Part shown: positions 16,913 through 26,647 of the stretch, in pieces
How positions within the stretch are numbered: position 1 is the stretch's first letter
Layout of the letters: the number at the start of each line of letters is the position of its first letter
Source: Cyanobacterium sp. Dongsha4
GTDB taxonomy: Bacteria; Cyanobacteriota; Cyanobacteriia; Cyanobacteriales; Cyanobacteriaceae
Assembly (NCBI RefSeq): GCF_036345015.1
Contig: NZ_CP084098.1
Coordinates: forward strand, 1,005,326 to 1,069,325
Length of the DNA stretch: 64,000 nt
Reading direction: 5' to 3'
Notes under the pieces: model-generated
Seen by the model: only the letters and a program-made list of their open reading frames with translations
Told to the model about the DNA's origin: nothing
Databases searched by the model: none
Translations under genes and position numbers: made by a program

Positions 16913-17509
16913 ATGATTTTGAAAACGGAAAACATCGTAACCTCATGGCATAAATTAGAGAATATTTGGCAAGGAGGAGAGGAATTAGTCAAAATAGGTT
17001 TACCTCATAGTCAACTTGCACCCCCATGGCAGATACTTTTATTAGGGGATGGTTCACCCACTCGACACTTAAGACTTTTAACCAGTGAAACCATTAAAGT
17101 TGACATCATCGATATGTCATTGGTGGGTAATAGTCATGACAATGCACCTGCCGATATAGAAAAAGTACCAGGTCCTAGGCTCAGACGGCAAGTATGGTTA
17201 AAAACTGCTAGTGGTAAGAGATTGGCTTATGCCTCTTCTTGGTGGGAAGCTAGTCAGGTAGATGATTATTTACAAAATCGCAATTTACCTATTTGGGAGA
17301 GTTTATCTAGCTTACACACTGAGTTATACCGAGACATTCAGGGGATTTATTATGGTCATAGTCAAGCCTTAGAAGAAGGTTTTGGGGAAAAAGGTGCATT
17401 TTGGGGACGACATTATCTTTTTTGGCACGCTAGGAAACCTTTAACTCTAATTTATGAAGTTTTTTCTCCTTATCTTACTAAATATTTGGGTAAAATGAAT
17501 TGTAGTTGA
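16913..17509 (+). CDS. Chorismate lyase (cyanobacterial, DUF98 type)
   Basis: This 198-residue protein resembles the DUF98 family, of which Synechocystis Sll1797 is a 4-hydroxybenzoate-forming chorismate lyase. That reaction supplies the head group for plastoquinone. Features seen are PPWQILLLGDGSPTRHLRLL in the N-terminal half, the PGPRLRRQVWLKTASGKRLAYASSWW stretch in the middle and a C-terminal EVFSPYL. There is no signal peptide. Start choice: the ATG follows an AAGACAAGAGGC leader. The assignment rests on family resemblance. Confidence 0.8.
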   Translation: MILKTENIVTSWHKLENIWQGGEELVKIGLPHSQLAPPWQILLLGDGSPTRHLRLLTSETIKVDIIDMSLVGNSHDNAPADIEKVPGPRLRRQVWLKTASGKRLAYASSWWEASQVDDYLQNRNLPIWESLSSLHTELYRDIQGIYYGHSQALEEGFGEKGAFWGRHYLFWHARKPLTLIYEVFSPYLTKYLGKMNCS

Positions 17510-17560
17510 AATATTATTTAACTCCCATTGATCTAAGTTTTGTAACAAAAATGGTGGTGA

Positions 17561-17770
17561 TTATTTTAATTTATGAGAAATGGATAAACCACCTTTAATA
17601 ATTTGCTTTAAGATAGGTTTTGCCATTTTTGCTGTGGCTGGAATTACTACTGTGCCAACTAAAATTGCCCCTAATCCTGCTAAAGCAGTGCGATCGCCTT
17701 TGTTATGATCTTCAATAATTTCTTTTAAATGTAAGCTCAAAACTGATTTATCCCAATGAACAACAGACAT
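17561..17770 (-). CDS. Small protein with hydrophobic segment, unknown
   Basis: This 69-residue protein has a charged N-terminal half (HLKEIIEDHNKGDRT) and one hydrophobic helix at residues 29-50 (ALAGLGAILVGTVVIPATA), then a basic tail. It could be a single-pass membrane or membrane-associated protein. I do not recognise a family. An AGGAG sequence lies about 8 bases before the ATG on the minus strand. It converges with the chorismate lyase gene. Confidence 0.6.
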   Translation of the reverse strand: MSVVHWDKSVLSLHLKEIIEDHNKGDRTALAGLGAILVGTVVIPATAKMAKPILKQIIKGGLSISHKLK

Positions 17771-18193
17771 TAGCTATTCTCCTAATCAATAAAACTTATT
17801 ATATATTGATTTTATTATTGCATAAGATTTTCATTTGTAAAGAAGATAAAGTTAAATTTTGTAAACAGGATTATTTTCCCTTGTCTTTTGCCTATCTCCT
17901 CCTGATGATTTAGATAAGTCGTAGCTTAGTTAGTAATTAAATTAAAATAAATATTTTATTTTGTAATTTAAAATCTTTAGAAAAACTAAACTATATTATT
18001 GCATATATTTAGCAATTATTACTGGAGGCAATATTGATTACGTGATTAATTCTATAGATCTTGAAATAAAAAGTTTTTAGAAAAAGACACAAAATCAAAA
18101 CAAAGAACTATAATGGTAAATGTAAAGGTTAAACTCCCCAAGAATGCTAAATAGTGGGAAAACCAAAATTAGTTCAAGAATAAGGAGATATTC
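17771..18193. other. Intergenic stretch with promoter of 18194 gene
   Basis: These roughly 420 bases are AT-rich. Near the right end a TATAAT box (about 18109-18114) and an AAGGAGAT ribosome-binding site 5 bases before the 18194 ATG are visible. The segment TGATTTAGATAAGTCGTAGCTTAG resembles a decayed dispersed repeat also seen near 58715. I see no further gene or RNA. Confidence 0.45.
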
Positions 18194-18592
18194 ATGATGA
18201 AAGGAAGAGGTGGATTTCGCCAAGGTGCAGGACGTAAACCCCTGTGGCAGAATGGAGAAACTCAAACTATTCGTGTGCCTATGGCTCTTAAAGATGATTT
18301 AATGAGTATTGGTAGGGAATTAGATCAAGGGCGAGGGGTGATAATGGGGAAAACCTGCGTCCAATTAGAAAATATTGTGGAGCGATGGGAGGCTAAGTGC
18401 GAAGAAAATCAGGGTGAGGAATGGGATAATATTCGGCAACTAATATTAGAAATAAAAGAGGTTTTAGCTCAAAGACAGAATAGAGGTAGAATGGGCAACA
18501 GACATCGACATCAACAAGGTCAATGTCATAAAAAACAAATGAGAAGGGGTAATCCCAATTGGGTTGACGCAGAAACGGATATTGTTGACTAA
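18194..18592 (+). CDS. Small basic protein with GRKP motif, unknown
   Basis: This 132-residue protein starts with RGGFRQGAGRKPLW, a Gly/Arg-rich AT-hook-like motif. NGETQTIRVPMALKDDLMSIGREL follows, which looks like a short beta strand plus helix as in ribbon-helix-helix DNA-binding proteins. The C-terminus is basic and His/Gln-rich. A DNA-binding role is an inference from this layout. A strong AAGGAGAT site precedes the ATG, and the frame ends 24 bases before the converging panB gene. Confidence 0.65.
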   Translation: MMKGRGGFRQGAGRKPLWQNGETQTIRVPMALKDDLMSIGRELDQGRGVIMGKTCVQLENIVERWEAKCEENQGEEWDNIRQLILEIKEVLAQRQNRGRMGNRHRHQQGQCHKKQMRRGNPNWVDAETDIVD

Positions 18593-18616
18593 AATCAATT
18601 ATTTGTTATCGTTGAG

Positions 18617-19390
18617 TTAAGGAAACCTCCGATTTCTAACGTCTTCAGCAAAATAGTTCACTGATGTTAGGATAGTTTCTCTCAAATTGGCGTAGGGTTT
18701 AGCAAAGGGGGGCAGTTTATCTGATAAGCCTAGTAAGTCGGAAGTAACTAAAACTTGTCCATCACAGCTATTTCCCGCACCAATTCCAATAGTGGGGATG
18801 GTTAGCTCTTTTGTTATCTTTTGGGCTAAGTCTGCGGTAATGTGTTCTAAAACAATGGCAAATGCACCAGCTTCTTGAAGTGCAATGGCTTGATGGAAAA
18901 TTTTTTCTTGTTGTTCGGGGGTTTTTCCTTGTTTTTTATAGCCTAAAATCCTTACTGACTGAGGAGTTAAGCCCACATGAGCCATTACGGGGATGCCAAC
19001 TTCTGTTAAACGGGTTACAGTATTGATCATGGCAGGATAGCCTCCTTCTAATTTGACTGCTCCTGCATTGGTTTCTTTGATTATTTTTCCTGCGGATTCT
19101 ATGGCTTGACTTACATCTCGTTGATAGGTTAGAAAGGGTAAATCACATACCACTAAAGCCCGATTAACTCCTCTACAAACAGCTTTTGTATGATGGATCA
19201 TTTCTTCTAGGGTGACAGGGAGGGTGCTAGAATGACCTAATGCTACCATACCCAGTGAGTCCCCTACTAAGATTAAATCAACTCCTGCTGAATCTAATAA
19301 TTGTGCGATCGCATAATCCCAAGCAGTTAAAGAAACAATAGGGCGTTTTTCCCCTTTCCATTGTTGTAAATTTTGAATTGTTACCTTCAT
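18617..19390 (-). CDS. panB: 3-methyl-2-oxobutanoate hydroxymethyltransferase
   Basis: PanB makes ketopantoate from 2-oxoisovalerate and methylene-tetrahydrofolate, the first step to pantothenate and CoA. The 257-residue protein shows [29 protein letters not shown] at residues 22-50, with the metal ligand Asp of VGDS. It also has KLEGGYP and the [10 protein letters not shown] and [14 protein letters not shown] motifs. The length is normal. It is a single gene converging with the 18194 gene. Confidence 0.95.
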   Translation of the reverse strand: MKVTIQNLQQWKGEKRPIVSLTAWDYAIAQLLDSAGVDLILVGDSLGMVALGHSSTLPVTLEEMIHHTKAVCRGVNRALVVCDLPFLTYQRDVSQAIESAGKIIKETNAGAVKLEGGYPAMINTVTRLTEVGIPVMAHVGLTPQSVRILGYKKQGKTPEQQEKIFHQAIALQEAGAFAIVLEHITADLAQKITKELTIPTIGIGAGNSCDGQVLVTSDLLGLSDKLPPFAKPYANLRETILTSVNYFAEDVRNRRFP

Positions 19391-19560
19391 TTAAGAAATT
19401 AGAAATTAAGAATTAGATTTCAATTAGGAATCAGGAATTAGGAATAAAAACCCTCGCCTCTTGCCTTTCCATAAGTGCCTAATATCTCTAGTATCTTTTA
19501 TTTTGTTACTGAGTAAACCATTATGTATCCCTCATTCTACATTTTACATTAGACGTTTGC

Positions 19561-20574
19561 TTAAGGGGTTTGCCAAATACGTTCATGATAAGCACTCGGA
19601 TCTATTAAGGGATCGTTATCATGATGATGGTGATGATGTCCATGGGAATGATCATGGTGAGAATGATCATGGTGGTGATGGTGATTATCGTTATTTTGTA
19701 AAGCATTGAGACGGAATTTGCACATTTCACAATTCATCTTTACTTCTCCTAATTGGGTTTCTATTTCTCTTTCTCTCACCAATTGTAATAATTCTGGTTG
19801 AATACCCATTTCTGGTAAACATTTAATGTCTATTTCAGGATAGGTTGTTTGATGCTCTTGTGTAATAGTAAATATTTTTTTCATCAACGCACCCATAAAA
19901 AGAAAGTAGGGTAAAACAATAATACGCTTCGGTTGATAGAGTAAGGCACGACGGAAACCTTCTTCCAGACGAGGGTGAGTAATGCCAATAAAACAGGTTT
20001 CTACAGTTTTGTAGCCACTTCCTTCCCACAAAATACGGGCTAATTTATAAACATCTCCGTTGGCATCTGGATCACTTGAACCTCTACCCACAAATAGTAA
20101 AACTGTATCTTCTCTGGTGATTTGGTGAGGGTTATATTCCTTTGAGTCTAATTTATTTAAACGCTCTTGCCACAAATTAATAATGCTAGGATTTATACCA
20201 AAATGTCTGCCATAGTGGAAAGTTAGTTGAGGATATTTAAGACGAGTGCGATCGAGTTCATTTGTAACATCAAATTTATTATGACGAGCGGCAAACAGCA
20301 ATATTGGTAAAGCAGATATATCTGTGTATCCTTTTTCTACACAATAATCAACTCCTGTCATAATATTGGGTTCAGTTAATTCTAAAAAACAAGGAATAAC
20401 AGGACGAGATGTGTCTAATTTTTGATAAGTTTCTACAAATTCGAGAAAGATTTGTTTACCATGAGGATCTCTTGTACCATGACCAATCATTAGAAGCGGA
20501 CGTTGATAAGGTAAAGGAGTTAAGGTAATTTCTTGCTCTTGTCTGGGTAATTGTTCGATAATTGCAGTTTGCAT
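19561..20574 (-). CDS. cbiX: Sirohydrochlorin cobaltochelatase, long His-rich form
   Basis: CbiX inserts cobalt (or a related metal) into sirohydrochlorin for cobalamin or siroheme. The 337-residue protein has two related chelatase halves. The first has MIGHGTRDP with the metal-handling His and the second has FVGRGSSDP. The C-terminus carries an MNCEMC motif, typical of an iron-sulfur-binding tail of long CbiX proteins. It then has a His/Asp-rich run of about 28 residues with over 15 His, a likely metal store. The gene is divergent from the PRPP-synthetase-like gene. Confidence 0.9.
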   Translation of the reverse strand: MQTAIIEQLPRQEQEITLTPLPYQRPLLMIGHGTRDPHGKQIFLEFVETYQKLDTSRPVIPCFLELTEPNIMTGVDYCVEKGYTDISALPILLFAARHNKFDVTNELDRTRLKYPQLTFHYGRHFGINPSIINLWQERLNKLDSKEYNPHQITREDTVLLFVGRGSSDPDANGDVYKLARILWEGSGYKTVETCFIGITHPRLEEGFRRALLYQPKRIIVLPYFLFMGALMKKIFTITQEHQTTYPEIDIKCLPEMGIQPELLQLVREREIETQLGEVKMNCEMCKFRLNALQNNDNHHHHHDHSHHDHSHGHHHHHHDNDPLIDPSAYHERIWQTP

Positions 20575-20630
20575 TAATTAAATTTTTTAATCCATGAGAT
20601 AAATAAAATTCCTTTTAAATTATAGCCATA

Positions 20631-20659
20631 CCCTGAAATGACGGTAAATGCCTTCAGGG
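20631..20659. other. Hairpin between cbiX and PRPP-synthetase-like gene
   Basis: CCCTGAA and TTCAGGG form a 7-bp stem around a 15-base loop. The hairpin is followed by more G, not T, so it is not a typical terminator. It lies about 57 bases upstream of the cbiX start and 128 before the plus-strand start, so it could be in a leader of either gene. No metal- or cobalamin-riboswitch signature was recognised. Confidence 0.35.
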
Positions 20660-20786
20660 GGGGATTAAGAATTAATAATTGAGATATTTCTAGGTTTTCA
20701 GTTCATTTATACTCTTGTCAATATTATTGTCTCTGTGCCATTATTAAATTAATTGGCTTAAAGCCATTTTAAGAGAGGAGCAAAAA

Positions 20787-21635
20787 ATGCCTATTTTTAT
20801 CAATGATGAGCAGATTTTTTCCTTCGTTTTTCCTGCAGGAGAGTCTCATGTCAGGATTTCCCCCGAAATGATTAAACCCATAACGGTGATAGAGGCATGG
20901 TTGTATAAAGCAGAGGATATTATGGCTTTATTACTATCTGTTGATGCGATTCGTCGTTTTTGTTTGGGTGTCAAAATTCATTTAACTATTCCCTATTTTC
21001 CCTATGCTAGACAGGATCGAGTTTGTAATCAGGGAGAGGCACTCAGTGTTAAGGTAATGGCAAATTTAATTAATAGTCTCAGGTGCGATCGCATCTTAGT
21101 TCTCGATCCCCATTCTGATGTAACCCCTGCTCTAATAGATAACTGTCAAGTCAAAACCCAAACGGATATTATCTTTGATAGTGTTTTAAAAAATATCTTA
21201 ATTGAAGATAATTGGGCATTAGTTGCTCCTGATGCAGGGGCAGAGAAAAAAGTTTTGACAGTGGCACAACGTTTAGGATTAAGAGATGTTTTCTGTGCTA
21301 GTAAAATTCGTGACTCAAAAACTGGAAAAATAACGGATACCACTTTTCATGATGACGTTAAAGGGAGGAAAGTCTTGATAGTGGACGATATTTGTGACGG
21401 CGGTAGAACTTTCATTGAATTGGGTAAATTATTACGAGAAAAACAAGCAGAAACGATTTATTTATATATCACTCACGGTATTTTCTCAAAAGGCTTACAA
21501 GTTTTAAATCCCTATTTTGATCATATCTATTGCTATCACTCTTTTTTACCCATAACAGAAGAAAATCAAGATTTTATAACAGTTATATCATCCCATGACA
21601 GACACTCCCAACCATTGAAAGAAATGAGCAATTAG
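20787..21635 (+). CDS. Ribose-phosphate pyrophosphokinase-like protein
   Basis: This 282-residue protein is a short relative of PRPP synthetase (usual length 310-330). It keeps the fold motifs YFPYARQDRVCNQGEALS near residue 70, DPHSDVTPALI (DLHA-like) and the PRPP loop VDDICDGGRTF near residue 200. The first replaces some residues of the canonical enzyme and the loop differs from the usual DDMIDTGGT. It stands 339 bases before nadV on the same strand. The pairing suggests it feeds PRPP, or a related pyrophosphorylated ribose compound, to that enzyme. A GAGAGGAG site precedes the ATG. Confidence 0.85.
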   Translation: MPIFINDEQIFSFVFPAGESHVRISPEMIKPITVIEAWLYKAEDIMALLLSVDAIRRFCLGVKIHLTIPYFPYARQDRVCNQGEALSVKVMANLINSLRCDRILVLDPHSDVTPALIDNCQVKTQTDIIFDSVLKNILIEDNWALVAPDAGAEKKVLTVAQRLGLRDVFCASKIRDSKTGKITDTTFHDDVKGRKVLIVDDICDGGRTFIELGKLLREKQAETIYLYITHGIFSKGLQVLNPYFDHIYCYHSFLPITEENQDFITVISSHDRHSQPLKEMSN

Positions 21636-21974
21636 TTAGGGAATTGGAGAGAGAAATGAGGGAGAGTGGGAGTTATGTACTAATTTTTAATTACCACTGC
21701 CCTTTTATTGTTAACTATCTTTGTTCTTTCTCAAGATATTCTTAGTTTTCTATGCTTGTCAATTTTTAGTTGTCAATTGTTTAATATTTTTGCTAATTGT
21801 CAATCAAAAGTTAGCAATATTACCTAAAATTACTAAACTTCAAATTGGATTCAATATAAAACCGTCGCATTAGGAAAGGTATCAAGTAGCTGAGACTAAT
21901 CATTATTTAACAATCAGGATGTGAGATTAAAGAATTTAGAACAAAGTTTAAATCATTAATAAGGAGTAAAAGCC
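21636..21974. other. Gap between PRPP-synthetase-like gene and nadV
   Basis: No gene is visible in these 339 bases. Three TTGTCAAT octamers (21756-21804) and a leader ending in AAGGAG nine bases before the nadV ATG are the notable contents. A segment reading TTCAATATAAAACCGTCGC (near 21850) recalls the inner part of the dispersed ACCTGAGTTCG repeat ends. The gap is long enough for nadV to have its own promoter. Confidence 0.5.
21756..21804 (+). promoter_or_regulatory. Three TTGTCAAT repeats upstream of nadV
   Basis: TTGTCAAT occurs at 21756, 21770 and 21797, and once upstream of the PRPP-synthetase-like gene at 20715-20722. Presence before both genes of a pathway pair suggests a shared operator. 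No regulator is known to me for this motif and AT-rich DNA could produce it by chance. Confidence 0.35.
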
Positions 21975-23489
21975 ATGAATATTAATCCCCTTCACGCCAT
22001 TGATTTTTATAAAACCGATCATCGTCGTCAGTATCCCCAAGGTACAACGGAAGTCTATGCTAACTTTACTCCTCGTAGTGGACGTTTAGCTAAAGTTTTA
22101 GATTCTGATGATGTGAGTGTTATTTTTTTCGGACTACAGTATTTTATTCGAGACTATCTTATCGATTGTTGGAACGAAAATTTCTTTAAGCAAGATAAGC
22201 ACAAAGTAGTCTCAGCTTATAAAAGACGTATGGATAATTCCCTTGGTGTGGGTGCAATTCCAACTAATCATATTGAAGCCTTACACGATTTGGGTTATTT
22301 ACCCCTAAGAATTAAAGCCTTACCCGAAGGAAGTAAAGTTGATATTGGTATTCCCTTGCTAACAGTGGTTAACACTCATCCTAATTTTTTCTGGCTAACT
22401 AACTATATTGAATCAGTGATGTCAACTTATCTTTGGAAACCGATTACTTCAGCAACTACTGCTTTTCAATATAAGAAACTGGTGACAAGGTATGCCTTAA
22501 AAACAGGTACACCTTTAGATTTTGTTCCTTTACAATGTCATGATTTTTCTTTTCGGGGTTTATCTGGCATTCAAGATGGAATCATTAGTGGTTCGGCTCA
22601 TCTTACCTCATTTTATGGCACAGATACGGTACTTGCGATCGACCTTTTAGAAAATTATTATCATGCTGATGCAACTAAAGAAATAGTGGGTGTTTCTGTT
22701 CCTGCAACGGAACATTCAGTCATGGCAATGGGTTTACAAGATGGAGAATTAGAGACATTTCGTCGTTTAGTCGAAGATTTATACCCCAGTGGGATTATTT
22801 CCATTGTTTCCGATACATGGGATTTTTGGAAGGTGGTAACGGAATATACTGCCATCTTGAAAGAGAAAATTTTAAATAGAGATGGTAAAGTTGTTTTACG
22901 TCCTGATAGTGGTGATCCTGTTAAGATAATATGCGGTGATAAAAACGCACCACCTTACACCCCAGAAAATAAAGGGGCTATACAATGCCTATGGGAGATT
23001 TTTGGCGGTACAATTACCCCTCAAGGTTATAAAATGCTTGATTCTCATATTGGACTTATCTACGGAGATTCTATCACCCTCGATCGCGCTTCACAAATAT
23101 TATCTAAATTAGAAGAAAAAGGATTTGCATCAGGAAACGTAGTATTTGGCATCGGTTCTTATACTTATCAATATGTAACCCGTGATAATTTCGGTTTTGC
23201 CGTTAAAGCCACTAGCGGAGTCGTCAACCATCAACGCCGTAATATTTTTAAGAGTCCAAAAACTGATAATGGAGTGAAAAAATCGGCAAAAGGATTACTA
23301 AGAGTTGAACAAGAAGGAAATAAATTTGTTTTATATGAGCAACAAACAGAGAAAGAAGAAAAACAAGGAGCTTTAGATACAGTATTTTTGAATGGAAAAC
23401 TCATCAAAAGCCATAGCCTGACAGAAATTCGTCAAAGAATAGCACAAAATCTTAAGACTGAATCTAAGTCAAAACTATCGTTAAGATAG
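21975..23489 (+). CDS. nadV: Nicotinamide phosphoribosyltransferase
   Basis: NadV joins nicotinamide and PRPP to NMN in NAD salvage. The 504-residue protein aligns by eye with NAMPT. It has the N-terminal DFYKTDHRRQYPQGT motif, HDFSFRG (the active-site Asp), ATEHSVMAMG (with the catalytic His), RPDSGDPVKI (phosphoribosyl binding) and GIGSYTYQYVTRD near the C-terminus. A good AAGGAG site precedes the ATG. The PRPP-synthetase-like gene upstream supports a salvage role. A NAMPT-like enzyme using a pyrophosphorylated ADP-ribose substrate, as in phage NAD restoration, is a less likely alternative. Confidence 0.93.
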   Translation: MNINPLHAIDFYKTDHRRQYPQGTTEVYANFTPRSGRLAKVLDSDDVSVIFFGLQYFIRDYLIDCWNENFFKQDKHKVVSAYKRRMDNSLGVGAIPTNHIEALHDLGYLPLRIKALPEGSKVDIGIPLLTVVNTHPNFFWLTNYIESVMSTYLWKPITSATTAFQYKKLVTRYALKTGTPLDFVPLQCHDFSFRGLSGIQDGIISGSAHLTSFYGTDTVLAIDLLENYYHADATKEIVGVSVPATEHSVMAMGLQDGELETFRRLVEDLYPSGIISIVSDTWDFWKVVTEYTAILKEKILNRDGKVVLRPDSGDPVKIICGDKNAPPYTPENKGAIQCLWEIFGGTITPQGYKMLDSHIGLIYGDSITLDRASQILSKLEEKGFASGNVVFGIGSYTYQYVTRDNFGFAVKATSGVVNHQRRNIFKSPKTDNGVKKSAKGLLRVEQEGNKFVLYEQQTEKEEKQGALDTVFLNGKLIKSHSLTEIRQRIAQNLKTESKSKLSLR

Positions 23490-23622
23490 TCAATTATCAA
23501 TATCAAATAATAGTTAATTAAATGAAAACTTACTTAAAAAAACTTAGAAATTGAAAAGATATTTGTATGAGATCATTAAAATAACGTGAATTATAACAAT
23601 GATTAAATACAAATCTTAATAA

Positions 23623-24597
<975 letters not shown>

Positions 24598-24639
24598 ATA
24601 ATGACTGGAAGTCAGGGTATTGGGGAAGTAGGAGTTTGA

Positions 24640-24673
24640 GGTATTAGGGTATTAGGGTATTAGGGTATTAGGG
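24640..24673. repeat. Tandem octamer GGTATTAG, four copies
   Basis: GGTATTAG repeats head to tail four times in the gap between por and tyrA. Imperfect relatives (GGTGTTAGGG, GGTATTGGGG) occur at about 27475-27522, 30676-30715 and 53352-53384, and as the complement at 8268-8335. Confidence 0.85.
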
Positions 24674-24794
24674 AAAAACAAGTAATGAGTAATTATCAAC
24701 TATTCGCTATTCATTATTATTCACTATTTACCTTTGCCCTTTGCCCCTTGCCCTTTTCTTCATTGCTAATTAACATTTATTCACCTCAACACTA

Positions 24795-25631
24795 ATGAAA
24801 ATAGGTATTATCGGTTTAGGCTTAATTGGTGGTTCGTTAGGTTTAGATTTAACCGCTAAAGGCTATGAAGTAATTGGAGTTTCTCGTAAAAAAGAAACCT
24901 GCGATCGCGCTTTAGAAAAACAAATAGTAACCACCGCAGGACAAGATTTAGAGCTTTTGAGCAAAACAGACCTAATTTTTGTTTGTACCCCCATAGGGGC
25001 AATTTTAAGCACCATAGAGAGCATAATTCCTCATCTATCCCCAAAAACCATTATTACTGATGTAGGTTCAGTTAAAGGTGCGATCGCATCTCCTGCCACT
25101 AAACTATGGTCAAATTTTGTCCCCAGTCATCCCATGGCGGGTACAGCTAATCAGGGAGTTGAGGCCGCTGAATATAACTTGTTTAACAATACCCCTTGTG
25201 TCATAACCCCTTTACCAGAAACTCCTCCCCGGGCTATAGCTAAAGTCAGTCATATTTGGGAAACCGTTGGTTGCCGACTATATCAATCTACTCCCGAATT
25301 ACATGATCAAGCAGTAGCATGGATTTCTCATTTGCCTGTGATGATTAGTGCTAATTTAATTTATAGTTGTACTCATACATCATCCCCAGAAGTCATCAAA
25401 TTAGCTCAAGCTCTAGCTAGTTCGGGATTCAAAGACACCAGTAGAGTAGGGGGAGGCAATCCAGAATTGGGGCTAATGATGGCACAATACAACCGTCAAC
25501 AATTAATCAACTCCTTACGGGAATATCAACAAAACCTTGATTCACTGATTGAAAACATTGAAGGGGAAAACTGGGAAGCCTTGACAAATATCTTACGAGA
25601 AACTCATCAAAACCGCCCTAACTTCATCTGA
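24795..25631 (+). CDS. tyrA: Prephenate/arogenate dehydrogenase
   Basis: TyrA oxidatively decarboxylates arogenate or prephenate on the way to tyrosine. In cyanobacteria the enzyme usually prefers arogenate and NADP. The 278-residue protein has the N-terminal GLGLIGGSLGLDL dinucleotide loop, the VGSVKG motif and SHPMAGT with the catalytic His. It also has the helical C-terminal domain with AVAWISHLPVMIS. No ACT or chorismate-mutase domain is fused. The substrate preference is inferred from the lineage. Confidence 0.93.
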   Translation: MKIGIIGLGLIGGSLGLDLTAKGYEVIGVSRKKETCDRALEKQIVTTAGQDLELLSKTDLIFVCTPIGAILSTIESIIPHLSPKTIITDVGSVKGAIASPATKLWSNFVPSHPMAGTANQGVEAAEYNLFNNTPCVITPLPETPPRAIAKVSHIWETVGCRLYQSTPELHDQAVAWISHLPVMISANLIYSCTHTSSPEVIKLAQALASSGFKDTSRVGGGNPELGLMMAQYNRQQLINSLREYQQNLDSLIENIEGENWEALTNILRETHQNRPNFI

Positions 25632-25695
25632 GTCAGATTTCACAAAGAAAAGAGAAATATCCCCTTAATTACTTTTGCTCCTTGCCCTTTGCTAA

Positions 25696-26514
25696 TTAAG
25701 CGAATACTCGATGTTGTAAACAAGGCATTTGTTGTCTTACCTTGTGTAATCTTTGAGGATTAATTTCTGCGATCGCAACTCCAATTTGAGAGCCAGTGCT
25801 AGAAAGAATAGAACCCCAAGGATCTACAATCATACTATGACCATGAGTACAGCGACGAGCATAATGATTTCCCGTTTGAGCAGGAGCAATAACATAAACA
25901 GTATTTTCGATCGCCCTTGCCCGAATTAAAACTTCCCAATGGTCTTTTCCAGTATAAGCAGTAAATGCCGCAGGAATAAAAATAACCTCCGCCCCCTGAC
26001 GAGATAAATGACGATAAACTTCAGGAAAACGCACATCATAACAGATAGACAAACCAATCTTACCTAAATTATTTACCTCACAAATATCAGGTAAACTCTT
26101 TCCTGCCATGACAGTATTAGACTCACAATAATTATTGCCATCAGGGACATTAACATCAAATAAATGTATCTTTTCGTAACGAGCTAACTCTAAACCATTA
26201 GGATCAATTAATAGAGCAGTATTATGAACTCTGGACTTATCCCCCTGTAAAGGAGTAGGAAAACCACCGCCGAGAATCGTCACCTGAAAACGCTGTGCCA
26301 TGCGAATTAAAAACTTTTCGCTTCTTTGGGCAATATCTTCTCCCTGAGCAATTTTATCCTTATCTTCTCCTAAAAAAGAGAAATTTTCGGGCAAACCAAC
26401 TAACTTTGCCCCCTGATTAACCGCTAATTCGATTAATTCTTCAGCTTGATTCAAATTGTGATCTACATCTGGAGTGCTTGTCATGCACACCGCCGCCGCA
26501 AGGTAAGATTTCAT
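25696..26514 (-). CDS. Nitrilase-family carbon-nitrogen hydrolase
   Basis: This 272-residue protein belongs to the nitrilase superfamily, probably the Nit1/NitFhit branch (deaminated-glutathione amidase-like). The catalytic triad is visible: Glu in LPENFSFLG (residue ~42), Lys in YEKIHLFDV (~115) and Cys in GLSICYDVRFPEVYR (~152). It is a soluble cytoplasmic enzyme. The true substrate cannot be read from the sequence, though repair of deaminated glutathione is known for the branch. Converges with tyrA. Confidence 0.88.
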   Translation of the reverse strand: MKSYLAAAVCMTSTPDVDHNLNQAEELIELAVNQGAKLVGLPENFSFLGEDKDKIAQGEDIAQRSEKFLIRMAQRFQVTILGGGFPTPLQGDKSRVHNTALLIDPNGLELARYEKIHLFDVNVPDGNNYCESNTVMAGKSLPDICEVNNLGKIGLSICYDVRFPEVYRHLSRQGAEVIFIPAAFTAYTGKDHWEVLIRARAIENTVYVIAPAQTGNHYARRCTHGHSMIVDPWGSILSSTGSQIGVAIAEINPQRLHKVRQQMPCLQHRVFA

Positions 26515-26647
26515 TTGATATAAAATGTCAGTGTATTAGATTATGGATAAGATGGGATTGGGGATGGAGGGGAAATTAATGATGAATTATGAGCCATAAA
26601 CTAACACCAAAAATCTGCTCACTATTCACTATTTCTCGTCCCTATTA

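Noticed and set aside
19461..19709. His/Asp-rich plus-strand frame
   Set aside because: It is the mirror of the His-rich tail of cbiX on the other strand; its composition follows from that repeat.
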